Origin: Mollicutes bacterium
GTDB taxonomy: Bacteria; Bacillota_I; Bacilli_A; Izemoplasmatales; Izemoplasmataceae
Reading direction: 5' to 3'
Length of the DNA stretch: 41,793 nt
Assembly: GCA_003552925.1 (NCBI GenBank)
Contig: PUOX01000035.1
Location: 1 to 41,793 of the forward strand
Positions within the stretch are counted from its first letter, which is position 1. Each line of letters starts with the position of its first letter. The position numbers were made by a program, and so were the translations under genes. The notes under the pieces were generated by a model that saw only the letters and a program-made list of their open reading frames with translations, searched no databases and was not told where the DNA came from. Positions 15,592 through 23,560 of this stretch are shown here, in pieces.

Positions 15592-16762
15592 ATGGAAATT
15601 CATCGATGAAAAAGTGCAAGGCTTGAAAGACGACGGCGTATACCGCAAGCTGCCAATCAACCATGGTCCCTGCGACCATGTCATCGACCTTGACGGGCGA
15701 AAAGTTGTCAATCTTTCAAGCAACAACTATTTGGGCCTCGCTACGAACCCCCGCGTCAAAAAGGCTTCCCAAGAAGCTTTGGAGCGTTACGGCGTGGGCG
15801 CAGGAAGCGTCCGCACCATTGTGGGCAACCAAGACTTGCTTGAGGAGTTGGAAACGGTTCTCGCGGAGTTCAAAGAGGAAGAAGCCGTGATTTGTTATCA
15901 ATCCGGCCTTAATTGCAACATCGGAACCATCCAGGCCATCACCGACAAAGGCGACTTGATCATAAGCGACGAACTGAACCATGCATCCATCATTGATGGC
16001 GTGCGCCTTTCGAAAGCGGACAAAGCGATTTACAAACATAACGACATGCAACATCTTGAAACGATTCTCAAAGAAAAGCGCAAGGACTACAACAACGTCC
16101 TCATCATCACCGATGGCGTCTTTTCTATGGACGGCGATTTGGCACCGTTGCCGGATATTGTCAAACTCGCCAAGAAGTACGACGCTTTGACGTATGTCGA
16201 CGATGCCCACGGAAGCGGCGTCTTAGGACGCAGCGGCCGCGGCACGGTCGACCATTTCGGCTTGCATGGCGAAATTGATTTCATTATCGGCACGTTGAGC
16301 AAGGCCATCGGCGTCGTCGGAGGTTATGTGGCGACCAAGCAAAACGTAAAAGACTGGCTCCTGCACCGAGCTCGTCCTTTGCTTTTTTCAACGGCCTTGC
16401 CGCCCGCGGCGACCGCCGCGACCATCGAGAGCGTCAAAATGCTTATGGAGAGCGAAGAATATACGAAGAAACTTTGGAAGAACGCCGAGTATTTCAAGAA
16501 GGCCTTGAAAGACCTTGGCTTCGACATTGGCATCTCCGAAACCCCCATCACGCCGGTGATGATTGGCGAGGACGCGAAAACTATGCAGTTTTCCAAAGCG
16601 TTGCTTGAAGAAGGCGTGTTCGTCTCCGGAATCGTGTTTCCCACCGTCCCCAAAAACAAAGGTCGCTGCCGTGTGATGATCAGCGCCAGCCACACGAAAG
16701 AAGACCTTGACCATGCCATCGACGCTTTTAAGAAAGTGGGTAAGGATTTGGGCGTCGTTTGA
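15584..16762 (+). CDS. kbl: Glycine C-acetyltransferase (2-amino-3-ketobutyrate CoA ligase)
   Basis: This 392-residue PLP enzyme of the alpha-oxoamine synthase family cleaves 2-amino-3-oxobutyrate with CoA to glycine and acetyl-CoA, completing threonine breakdown with Tdh. Visible motifs are YLGLA near the N-terminus, [11 protein letters not shown], [12 protein letters not shown] (PLP ring region) and [12 protein letters not shown], whose lysine (about residue 240) carries PLP. The family also contains BioF, but the overlap with tdh makes Kbl by far the best reading. The start overlaps tdh by 8 bases. It ends in TGA, showing standard code use. A gene for an internally duplicated membrane protein starts 13 bases later. 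Confidence 0.95.
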   Translation: MSKWKFIDEKVQGLKDDGVYRKLPINHGPCDHVIDLDGRKVVNLSSNNYLGLATNPRVKKASQEALERYGVGAGSVRTIVGNQDLLEELETVLAEFKEEEAVICYQSGLNCNIGTIQAITDKGDLIISDELNHASIIDGVRLSKADKAIYKHNDMQHLETILKEKRKDYNNVLIITDGVFSMDGDLAPLPDIVKLAKKYDALTYVDDAHGSGVLGRSGRGTVDHFGLHGEIDFIIGTLSKAIGVVGGYVATKQNVKDWLLHRARPLLFSTALPPAATAATIESVKMLMESEEYTKKLWKNAEYFKKALKDLGFDIGISETPITPVMIGEDAKTMQFSKALLEEGVFVSGIVFPTVPKNKGRCRVMISASHTKEDLDHAIDAFKKVGKDLGVV

Positions 16763-16775
16763 CGCTCTTTTCTTC

Positions 16776-17729
16776 ATGAATAGACCGCTTCTTGGCTACT
16801 TGATTCTTACGGTTTTCACGGTTGTCTTGGTGGGATTGACAGCATGGAACGCATGGCATGAGAACATCATTCTTTCGATCGCTTTTTTTCCGTTTGTCGC
16901 ATTGCTTGTTTATGTTTTACGACGTGTCTATCTAGAGGCTCGAGGCGCGAGGAATGCGTATCCGCTTTTCTCCAAACGCTCGTTTTACGATTTTCTTTCG
17001 ACCGCTTTGGGCGCTGTTTTCACGTATATAATCAGTGTGCACGCCGGCGCCGGGGCCGTGGTTGCCTCGGGGATTGCGGGCGTTGTTGCCGCGCTCTTTG
17101 CGAGACCTTACGCCGTTCCGATATTTTGCGGGTCGTTTTTGGGGATGTCTTCTTCCGAATATTTGCAGATGGAGCATATGCTTGTCGCCAGCGTTATTGT
17201 GGGCATCGTTTTCGTCTTGACCAAAGACGTGTTCAACGGATATGGAGGAAAGTTGGGAACCATTGCCTTATCCGCTGCGGTCATTGGGGGGGTTCTACTC
17301 GGTCGCGATTTCTTAGAGGGCGCCGCCTATTCGAATTTTGAAGCGTTGGCGCTAATCGTTTTCAGCATACTTGGCGCCGTTGTGACGTTTGTCATCAGCG
17401 TTCGCTATCATAAGGGCCCGGTGTTCGCCAGTGGCATCGTCGGTGTGGCGAGCGGGTTGGCGCTTCCGTTTTTGATTCCCGATTTCGGCGTCGAACTGGC
17501 CGTTGTGGCTTTTGGCGCATCCTTTGTCGGCATGAGCTCGAAAAAGCGGTTGTTAGATGAGCGTTACATTGCAGTAGCGGGGCTGCTCTTCGGTTTCATC
17601 TTTGTCTTTAGCGCCCCGTATTTCGATGGCGCCGGTGGAAAACTTGGGACCATCGCTTTCGCTTCTTCTATGATGATGGGCGGAATGAGCGTTGTGTTGA
17701 AACGGGTGAAAAAGCTCTCGTGGAAATAG
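16776..17729 (+). CDS. Membrane protein built from two internal repeats, family unknown
   Basis: This 317-residue protein is almost entirely hydrophobic, with about ten predicted membrane segments. It contains two copies of a unit of about 100 residues, at roughly 78-172 and 199-303. The pairs LGAVFTYIISV/LGAVVTFVISV, VVASGIAGVVAAL/VFASGIVGVASGL, GSFLGMSS/GASFVGMSS and GGKLGTIALSAAVIGG/GGKLGTIAFASSMMMGG line up in order. A first pair of hydrophobic helices precedes the repeats. Such duplication is common in transporters with inverted or tandem pseudo-symmetry. I cannot assign a family. The ATG has no clear ribosome site 13 bases after the kbl stop, so translation may be coupled to kbl. Threonine or glycine transport is a guess from context only. 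Confidence 0.7.
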   Translation: MNRPLLGYLILTVFTVVLVGLTAWNAWHENIILSIAFFPFVALLVYVLRRVYLEARGARNAYPLFSKRSFYDFLSTALGAVFTYIISVHAGAGAVVASGIAGVVAALFARPYAVPIFCGSFLGMSSSEYLQMEHMLVASVIVGIVFVLTKDVFNGYGGKLGTIALSAAVIGGVLLGRDFLEGAAYSNFEALALIVFSILGAVVTFVISVRYHKGPVFASGIVGVASGLALPFLIPDFGVELAVVAFGASFVGMSSKKRLLDERYIAVAGLLFGFIFVFSAPYFDGAGGKLGTIAFASSMMMGGMSVVLKRVKKLSWK

Positions 17730-17751
17730 ATTCGGAAAGGTGAAGTGAGCC

Positions 17752-19029
17752 ATGGTGGAAGAACGGCTTTTGGATGTTGTCAATAGGCACAGGCAAGCGT
17801 TTGGCAGGATTGTCCGCTTTCTTCGGGTGCGAAAGAAGTACACGTTGCGTTCTTTGGCCAACAAGGTGTATCTTTCGCACGCGCATTTGCGCAAGATTGA
17901 AGTGGGCGATACGCAGATTACCGTAAAAACCCTTGAACGGCTTGATTCGATTTTGAATCTGGACATTATCTATGACGACGAACTCAAAAAGAAATTCGAC
18001 CATTACAAAAGAATCTTAGAACAAGGCATCGAGTATTTTGACGGCGAGAAACTCTTGGAAGCGGTGCAAGGGTTGGAAGAAGACGAAGACAAACATAAGC
18101 GTTCGTTTTGGATGGTGGATTTCTATTTGGCGAAACTCGCGTATCATAATTTCACCTTGTTTCGCTATTACGGGGACGCAACCGACATTGCCTCCGATTT
18201 GAGCGGCATTGACAAAATCATGAACGAACATCAGCGCCAGTACTTTTATTTGTCTAGAGGCGTCCTCAATTACAACATCAACGATTTCTCAAGCGCGCTT
18301 CGTGATTTCGAGCTTGTTCGGAAACAAGGGCGGGAACGTTGGTTGAAAGCCACGGCGTCTTATTTCATCGGCTGTGTTTATAGCGAGTCTTATCACTTGC
18401 CAAAATCCAATCTTCATCTTGACGAGGCCATTCAAGTTTTTGAAGAGGAGCAAAACACGTTCCGCTCAATGATTGCGCAAATCATCCGCACCGGCAACCG
18501 CATCCGCATCGGGCATGTTGAGAATGTGAAAGAGGAACTGGAAAAACAAAAAGAGTTCGCAAAGGCGCACGAACTTGAACGGCCTTTGTACAACATTCAG
18601 ATGAATGAAGCGTTGTACCATCTCACGCAGCAAGAGTACGACGCCGCACTCGAGGTGTTGGACATCATCCAAAACCAAACCCCCGGGTCCTATTTTTACC
18701 GGGCGTATGCTTATCTTCAAAAAGGGCAGTGCGAAAAAGTGCTCGAAAACATCGTGGACGTGCCCGAGGATGAGAACCCCCTCAATCGCAGGTACCTCGT
18801 TCATCGCTACTCGCTGGCGTTTTTGAAGGCGTATTGTGAATGCGACCGCGACGAGTATGAACATGCACTGAAGAGATTTCTCGATGAAGCCATGAACCAC
18901 AAAGCGTATTTTGAAACGAGAATCGCCTACGATTACATGGTGGATTTTCTGCAAAGAAAACGACGTTACAAAGAGGCTTATCAATTGACCGAAGAGATGA
19001 TTGCGATTACGAAGACTGCGTTATGCTGA
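17752..19029 (+). CDS. HTH-XRE/TPR regulator, copy 2
   Basis: This 425-residue protein has the same architecture as the regulators at 12971 and 21860. The XRE helix-turn-helix lies near residues 20-55 (IVRFLRVRKKYTLRSLANK, then YLSHAHLRKIEVG), and TPR-like helical repeats run through the rest (YFYLSRGVLNYNINDFSSALRDFEL, YNIQMNEALYHLTQQEYDAALEVLD, YFYRAYAYLQKGQCEKVLEN). GGTGA precedes the ATG. It lies 22 bases after the duplicated membrane protein and 10 bases before the HIT gene, so it is an internal gene of the tdh run. The TPR region could bind a peptide or protein signal by analogy with RRNPP regulators. That is inference. Confidence 0.82.
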   Translation: MVEERLLDVVNRHRQAFGRIVRFLRVRKKYTLRSLANKVYLSHAHLRKIEVGDTQITVKTLERLDSILNLDIIYDDELKKKFDHYKRILEQGIEYFDGEKLLEAVQGLEEDEDKHKRSFWMVDFYLAKLAYHNFTLFRYYGDATDIASDLSGIDKIMNEHQRQYFYLSRGVLNYNINDFSSALRDFELVRKQGRERWLKATASYFIGCVYSESYHLPKSNLHLDEAIQVFEEEQNTFRSMIAQIIRTGNRIRIGHVENVKEELEKQKEFAKAHELERPLYNIQMNEALYHLTQQEYDAALEVLDIIQNQTPGSYFYRAYAYLQKGQCEKVLENIVDVPEDENPLNRRYLVHRYSLAFLKAYCECDRDEYEHALKRFLDEAMNHKAYFETRIAYDYMVDFLQRKRRYKEAYQLTEEMIAITKTALC

Positions 19030-19039
19030 GGTGAACTCG

Positions 19040-19408
19040 ATGAAAGACTGCCTGTTTTGCAATATGCAACGGGACACTTTGTACGAGGATGATTGTTGTT
19101 TCGCCATCTATGACGCCTACCCCGTCAACCCCGGCCACGCGCTCATCATCCCCAAACGGCATATCAAGACATACTTCGAAGCCAACGAGCAAGAAGTGCG
19201 ATCTTTTCATCGTGCCCTTCATGCCGTCAAAGCGCTCCTCGACAAACGCTACAACCCGGATGGCTACAACATCGGCATCAACGTCGACGAAGCGGCGGGT
19301 CAAAGTGTCTTTCATTTGCATATCCACTTGATTCCCCGCTATAATGGGGATATGAAGAATCCCCGCGGCGGTGTCCGCGGCGTGATTCCGGAAAAGAGAG
19401 GGTACTGA
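19040..19408 (+). CDS. HIT family nucleotide hydrolase
   Basis: This 122-residue protein has the length of a HIT-domain enzyme. The histidine triad reads HLHIHLIPR (His92, His94, His96), whose middle histidine attacks the alpha-phosphate of nucleotides. Upstream are a CLFC pair near residue 4, the substrate loop PVNPGHALIIPKRH and NIGINVDEAAGQSV. Members hydrolyse dinucleoside polyphosphates or nucleoside phosphoramidates; this one cannot be placed further. I chose ATG 19040, which follows GAGGTG; the preceding regulator ends at 19029. The phosphodiesterase gene starts two bases after its stop. The pairing with a c-di-GMP phosphodiesterase suggests nucleotide-signal turnover, but that is speculation. 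Confidence 0.9.
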   Translation: MKDCLFCNMQRDTLYEDDCCFAIYDAYPVNPGHALIIPKRHIKTYFEANEQEVRSFHRALHAVKALLDKRYNPDGYNIGINVDEAAGQSVFHLHIHLIPRYNGDMKNPRGGVRGVIPEKRGY

Positions 19409-19409
19409 T

Positions 19410-21242
19410 ATGGATTCCAGTCGGAATTTCATTCGCATTCGTCTACGGCAACTCCTCCTAATGACGGGAGGGGTCTTTTTTCTTTTGCTGTTTGTAGAAG
19501 CGCTCTATGCGCTTTTCGATGTGCCTATTCCTCATTTCTTCTTAGTTTCTCTTGTCCTGCTCGGCGGTGCGCTTTGTTTGGTTCCTGTCTTTAAAAACGC
19601 TTCGGACGTGCTGCGCATCATTCAAGGCATATCCGAACTTGCCACAGACGGAGTGGTCATCACCGACAAACACAACAAAATCGTTTACGCCAATCCTGCG
19701 GTGATGGATACTTATGGCTATTCATTTGAAGAACTATTCGGGAAAACGCCGAGCCTTTTCAAATCGGGCATCCAAGACGCCGCTTTCTATCGCGCCATGT
19801 GGAAATCCATCCGGGAAAAAGGAAGCTGGACCGGTGAAATATGGGATGTGAAGAAAAATGGCGATTATATTTTGAAAAATATGCGGATTGAAACGATTAA
19901 GAACAGCAAAGGGAAGGTTCGCTATTATCTCGCCGTGCACCGCGACTTAACCGAGATGCAAGCGTTGCAATCGGAGAAAGAGCTGTTGATTAATTACGAT
20001 CAAGATACACAGCTGCCGAACAAGCGCTACTTGTTGAAACGGATGCAATCCTTGATCGATGACCAGGTGCCTTTTCAACTCGTTTTGTCGAAAGTGCGAA
20101 ACTCTGTGCATTTGAGCGACAAGCACTCCCAAAAACAATACACCGAAACTTTCAAAGAACTTGAGAAGCGTCTTAAAAAAACGGTCTCCGCGAGTTTTTA
20201 CGCCCAAGTCGACAGCGAATTCTTTGCGGTGATTTTGCACAAACGCATCAAAAACGAGGAAGCCTTCCACGAACAAGTCCAAAGTGTAGTGGACGCTTGT
20301 GAAGAACCCTTTACCAACGCCCTTCGTTTCAAAATGACCGCAGGGGCGTTGCGGTTCCCCGAAGATGGCGATGAAGCGAAGGACCTCTTCAACAAGGCGA
20401 TGGTCACCTTTGAAATCAGCGCGGCCGAAGGAAATCGTTACCTTTTGTACAACCACCGCTTCCACAAGAAGCTTTCTTGGGAGTACAACGTGCGCGACGC
20501 TCTATACGAAGCGGTTCAGAGAACCGAGTTTTCGTTGCGTTATCAACCAATCGTCGAGTTTGAAACCGGCGCCATTGTCGGTTGTGAAGCGCTTATACGC
20601 TGGACATCGAAAACCCTAGGTGCGGTTCCGCCCGATAGTTTTCTTCCCATTGCGGAAAAATACGGTTTCATGACCGACATCGGCGCGTTCATTTATGAAA
20701 CAGGCTTCCAGGATAAACGGATTTTCGACCAAGTTTCAAACAGAACTTTGCATATGAGCGTCAACGCCAGCGTGCATCAATTTGCCGAAAAAGACTTTGC
20801 CGACACATTCCTGCGAATCGTAAGAGACCATGACTTGCCTCCGCAGGAAGTCTGTCTTGAACTTACCGAATCCAGCTTTGTCTCCGATTACAACCGGCTG
20901 AACAAGGACTTGCACGCTTTGCGGAAGGCCGGCGTCCGTGTGGCGATTGACGATTTCGGCACCGGATATTCTTCTTTGAAGCGCTTGCAGACGATGGAAG
21001 CCGATGTTTTGAAAATCGACCGCACCTTCCTTGCAGGGTACCCCGAAACATCTGATGGAAACCTTTTGAAAGCCATGGTTCAAATCGGCAAAAGCTCCGA
21101 GTTTTCCGTTATCGTTGAAGGGGTGGAAACGAAGGCGCAACACGATTTGCTTGAAAAAAGCGGCTGCGACGCCGCTCAAGGATATTATTACGCCAAGCCG
21201 TTAAGCAAGGATGAGTTTGTAAGCGCATTAAAAAACAGCTGA
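19410..21242 (+). CDS. Membrane PAS / degenerate GGDEF / EAL c-di-GMP phosphodiesterase
   Basis: This is a 610-residue signalling protein. Two membrane helices (about 13-35 and 40-60) are followed by a PAS domain (about 70-185, VVITDKHNKIVYANPA). Next is a GGDEF-fold domain (about 190-345) whose signature is replaced by VDSEFF (267-272), and then an EAL domain (about 355-605). EAL catalytic residues are intact: E393 in EALIRW, N452, E484/E487 in ELTES, D514-D515 in DDFGTG, K535 in LKIDR, and E570 in EGVE. It should hydrolyse c-di-GMP to pGpG while the GGDEF half has lost cyclase activity and may act as a sensor. The start lies two bases after the HIT stop. The stop sits inside a bidirectional terminator. 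Confidence 0.92.
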   Translation: MDSSRNFIRIRLRQLLLMTGGVFFLLLFVEALYALFDVPIPHFFLVSLVLLGGALCLVPVFKNASDVLRIIQGISELATDGVVITDKHNKIVYANPAVMDTYGYSFEELFGKTPSLFKSGIQDAAFYRAMWKSIREKGSWTGEIWDVKKNGDYILKNMRIETIKNSKGKVRYYLAVHRDLTEMQALQSEKELLINYDQDTQLPNKRYLLKRMQSLIDDQVPFQLVLSKVRNSVHLSDKHSQKQYTETFKELEKRLKKTVSASFYAQVDSEFFAVILHKRIKNEEAFHEQVQSVVDACEEPFTNALRFKMTAGALRFPEDGDEAKDLFNKAMVTFEISAAEGNRYLLYNHRFHKKLSWEYNVRDALYEAVQRTEFSLRYQPIVEFETGAIVGCEALIRWTSKTLGAVPPDSFLPIAEKYGFMTDIGAFIYETGFQDKRIFDQVSNRTLHMSVNASVHQFAEKDFADTFLRIVRDHDLPPQEVCLELTESSFVSDYNRLNKDLHALRKAGVRVAIDDFGTGYSSLKRLQTMEADVLKIDRTFLAGYPETSDGNLLKAMVQIGKSSEFSVIVEGVETKAQHDLLEKSGCDAAQGYYYAKPLSKDEFVSALKNS

Positions 21243-21258
21243 AATCAGCTGTTTTTTG
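21228..21258. terminator. Bidirectional terminator overlapping two stop codons
   Basis: The palindrome AAAAAACAGCTGA/TCAGCTGTTTTTT contains the TGA of the EAL gene (21240-21242) and, on the other strand, the TGA of the membrane gene (21245-21247). Both proteins therefore end in Lys-Asn-Ser. Confidence 0.88.
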
Positions 21259-21736
21259 ATGGATTCAATTTGCAGGTGCCCTTGTCGACGCTTCGAAGGA
21301 TCCACAAGAACCCCACAAGCAAAAGCGCCAGCAAAATGACTTTCCAAAGTAGATTGCCATGGGGGAAGACGATGGGCGTGAAGGCGATGCCGATGGCGGA
21401 AAAGAAAGCTATGACGCAAGGCGCGCAACCAAATGTGAGCAAACCGAAGATGAACGAGAGAAACGGGATGCTCGTAGCACCTTTGGGCTCGGTATTGAAC
21501 AGTTTCAATTTGATGTGACTGAGTGAAATCATGAGCGCCGCAAGAAGCGCCATGGTGATATTAAACAGCTGGTGAACGGCGAAAAGCGAAATGCTCCAAT
21601 CTTGCATCAATTGTCGCAAGCTTCCGGCGGCCAGCGCGTCTAGGAAAAAGTACAAACCGTACATGAACAAAAACACAGTCGTCAGTCCCAACATGTTTTT
21701 CCGTTTTTTCTGTTCCTGCCATACAGTGGTAAGCAT
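21245..21736 (-). CDS. Small membrane protein with an intramembrane CxxC
   Basis: This 163-residue protein has about four to five hydrophobic segments and no family I can name. A striking feature is TFGCAPCVIAFFSAIGIAF, a Cys-x-x-Cys inside a predicted membrane helix, as seen in membrane thiol-redox or metal-handling proteins. Another lone cysteine lies near the C-terminus (KGTCKL). I chose ATG 21736, about 10 bases after GAGGA; a GTG at 21745 touches that site. The possible -10 is TGCTATACT at 21757-21765 on the minus strand. It converges on the EAL gene and shares its terminator. Confidence 0.68.
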   Translation of the reverse strand: MLTTVWQEQKKRKNMLGLTTVFLFMYGLYFFLDALAAGSLRQLMQDWSISLFAVHQLFNITMALLAALMISLSHIKLKLFNTEPKGATSIPFLSFIFGLLTFGCAPCVIAFFSAIGIAFTPIVFPHGNLLWKVILLALLLVGFLWILRSVDKGTCKLNPSKNS

Positions 21737-21756
21737 AAGAATCACATCCTCAATTC

Positions 21757-21765
21757 AGTATAGCA
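21757..21765 (-). promoter_or_regulatory. Extended -10 of the CxxC membrane gene
   Basis: TGCTATACT on the minus strand, about 20 bases before the start codon; the -35 is poor. Confidence 0.45.
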
Positions 21766-21808
21766 TAGGAGAGTCGTATTGGCTTCGGTTTTGCTTTGCA
21801 AATCGACG

Positions 21809-21837
21809 TTGCAAAAATGTGTGCTTGGTGCCATAAT
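21809..21837 (+). promoter_or_regulatory. Promoter of HTH-TPR regulator copy 3
   Basis: TTGCAA (21809-21814), 17 bases, CATAAT (21832-21837) with TGC before the -10. A second TTGCAAA lies 13 bases upstream (21796-21802), giving two copies of a palindromic TTGCAA near the -35. The leader is only about 15 bases, which forces use of the TTG start at 21860. Confidence 0.7.
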
Positions 21838-21859
21838 GTTGGTAACGGAGGTGGCCGTT

Positions 21860-23113
21860 TTGACCTACGAAATATGCGACAATCGTTTTTTGGGCAAAAG
21901 AATATTTTTGGCTCGGAAGCTATCCGGCATGACGTTGAGAGAACTCTCCAGAATCACCGGCCTTTCCCACAGTTACATCAGCCGTATCGAGAAAGGGGCG
22001 GTGCGGCCCGGCATCAAATCCCTTCGCCCGATCATGGACGCTTTGGACTTGCCGGTGTATTCGGACGGGGAAATAGCCCAAGAATTTCAAGCGCTTTATC
22101 AAACGCTTTACACCAAAGTGCTTTTTGTGGACTATACCGGTGCGAGAGCGTTGTATGCAAAACTGAAGTCACGAAAATCGCGGTATGCGAACAGTGGTTG
22201 TTTTGTCGATTACTATTTGGTGATGTTGATGACGTCATTGCATACGAACGCGCCCAAAGATGAGATAGAAGATTTTTACCGGGCCGCGCAGCTGTTGTAC
22301 GATGTGATGACCCCTCGACAGCAAGAACTTTTCAATGTTGAAAAGGCGTTATATCTCTCAAGGATAAAAAGCAAACAAGAGGCGTTCGAACATTTGTTAA
22401 AGTGTTTGCCCCGTGTTGAAGACCCGCATTTGCGGGGCATCGCCTATTATTCTTTGGGGTGCTACATAAGCGGCGACCACACACGTTTCACAGAAGCGTC
22501 GGAATATTTGCGCAAGGCGCAAGAGATTTTTGAAGAACACGCGAATTTTCAGCGCAGCAACCGGGCCAAAGCCGTGCGGCAGCAAACCTTTATCCACATG
22601 CACCGCTTCGAGTTGTTTGAAGAGTCCTATCAAGAGACGCTCGCCTATGCGAAGCAATACGGCATTCTCGACCTTTACTACTTTACAAAGATGAATCTTG
22701 CGCGTTATTATATTGTTGTCGAAGATTATAACGCTGTTATTGAAACGTTGGACAGTTTTACCGGGCAAGAGACCTGGTATTATGTCATGAAACTGTATGC
22801 GTATTATATATTAAACCGTTACGACGAAGGTCGTGAGGTGCTTGCGCAATACGACCGAGAAAATCCCATCACTTGGCGTCCGATTGAAGAGCAGTTTATT
22901 GCCGTGCTGGAGTATTTGATTACCAAAGGGCGCGACGATTACGCCCTAAAGCGCATGAAAGAACTGGTGGACAATGCGCTCAAGCGGCATGATTTTCTCG
23001 TGATTTCGATGACCGTTTCCTTGTATGGAAGCATGCTCAAAGATTTGAGAAGATATAGAGAAGCGTTTGAATACGGCAAGAAATGGCTGGATGTACTAAA
23101 AACCGTCCGATAG
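21860..23113 (+). CDS. HTH-XRE/TPR regulator, copy 3
   Basis: This 417-residue paralogue of the regulators at 12971 and 17752 has an XRE helix-turn-helix near residues 12-46 (RIFLARKLSGMTLRELSRI, then GLSHSYISRIEKG). TPR-like helical repeats fill the rest (GIAYYSLGCYISG, EASEYLRKAQEIFEEHA, YYFTKMNLARYYIVVEDYNAVIETL). The start is TTG at 21860, 8 bases after GGAGG. In-frame ATGs further upstream would lie within or before the promoter at 21809-21837. The next gene, yjbQ, begins 9 bases after the stop and M48 peptidase follows, so this regulator leads its own three-gene unit. The ligand and targets are unknown. Confidence 0.82.
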   Translation: MTYEICDNRFLGKRIFLARKLSGMTLRELSRITGLSHSYISRIEKGAVRPGIKSLRPIMDALDLPVYSDGEIAQEFQALYQTLYTKVLFVDYTGARALYAKLKSRKSRYANSGCFVDYYLVMLMTSLHTNAPKDEIEDFYRAAQLLYDVMTPRQQELFNVEKALYLSRIKSKQEAFEHLLKCLPRVEDPHLRGIAYYSLGCYISGDHTRFTEASEYLRKAQEIFEEHANFQRSNRAKAVRQQTFIHMHRFELFEESYQETLAYAKQYGILDLYYFTKMNLARYYIVVEDYNAVIETLDSFTGQETWYYVMKLYAYYILNRYDEGREVLAQYDRENPITWRPIEEQFIAVLEYLITKGRDDYALKRMKELVDNALKRHDFLVISMTVSLYGSMLKDLRRYREAFEYGKKWLDVLKTVR

Positions 23114-23122
23114 GGGGATTGT

Positions 23123-23539
23123 ATGAAATCGTACCGAAAAGAACTGGCGTTTCAAATCGAAAAACGTCGCGAACTAATCAACATCACCGCGGAAGTCCGC
23201 AAAGCGGTCAAAGAAAGCGGTGTGTCGGAGGGGCTCGTGCTGGTCAACTCCATGCACATCTCCTCTAGTGTTTTCATCAACGACGACGAGTCCGGCTTGC
23301 ACGACGATTTTGAGGTGTGGCTGGAAAAGCTGGCGCCCGAAAAACCTTACGACCAATACAAGCACAACACGTTTGAAGACAACGCCGACGCTCACCTCAA
23401 ACGCACCGTGATGGGGCGCGAGGTTGTGGTGGCCATCACCGACGGCGCGCTGGATTTCGGCCCTTGGGAACAAATCTTCTATGGCGAGTTTGACGGAAAG
23501 CGCCGCAAGCGTGTGCTTATTAAAATCATCGGCGAATGA
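23123..23539 (+). CDS. YjbQ/UPF0047 family protein
   Basis: This 138-residue protein matches the YjbQ (UPF0047) family throughout. [26 protein letters not shown] carries the conserved histidine and acidic residues of a metal-like site. [20 protein letters not shown] follows, with [18 protein letters not shown] near the C-terminus. Some members show weak thiamine-phosphate synthase activity, but the real role is unresolved. It is slightly longer at the N-terminus than I expect for the family average. It sits 9 bases after the third HTH-TPR gene and 21 bases before the M48 peptidase gene, in the same orientation. Confidence 0.9.
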   Translation: MKSYRKELAFQIEKRRELINITAEVRKAVKESGVSEGLVLVNSMHISSSVFINDDESGLHDDFEVWLEKLAPEKPYDQYKHNTFEDNADAHLKRTVMGREVVVAITDGALDFGPWEQIFYGEFDGKRRKRVLIKIIGE

Positions 23540-23560
23540 CGCCGGGAAGCGGGTGTTTCC

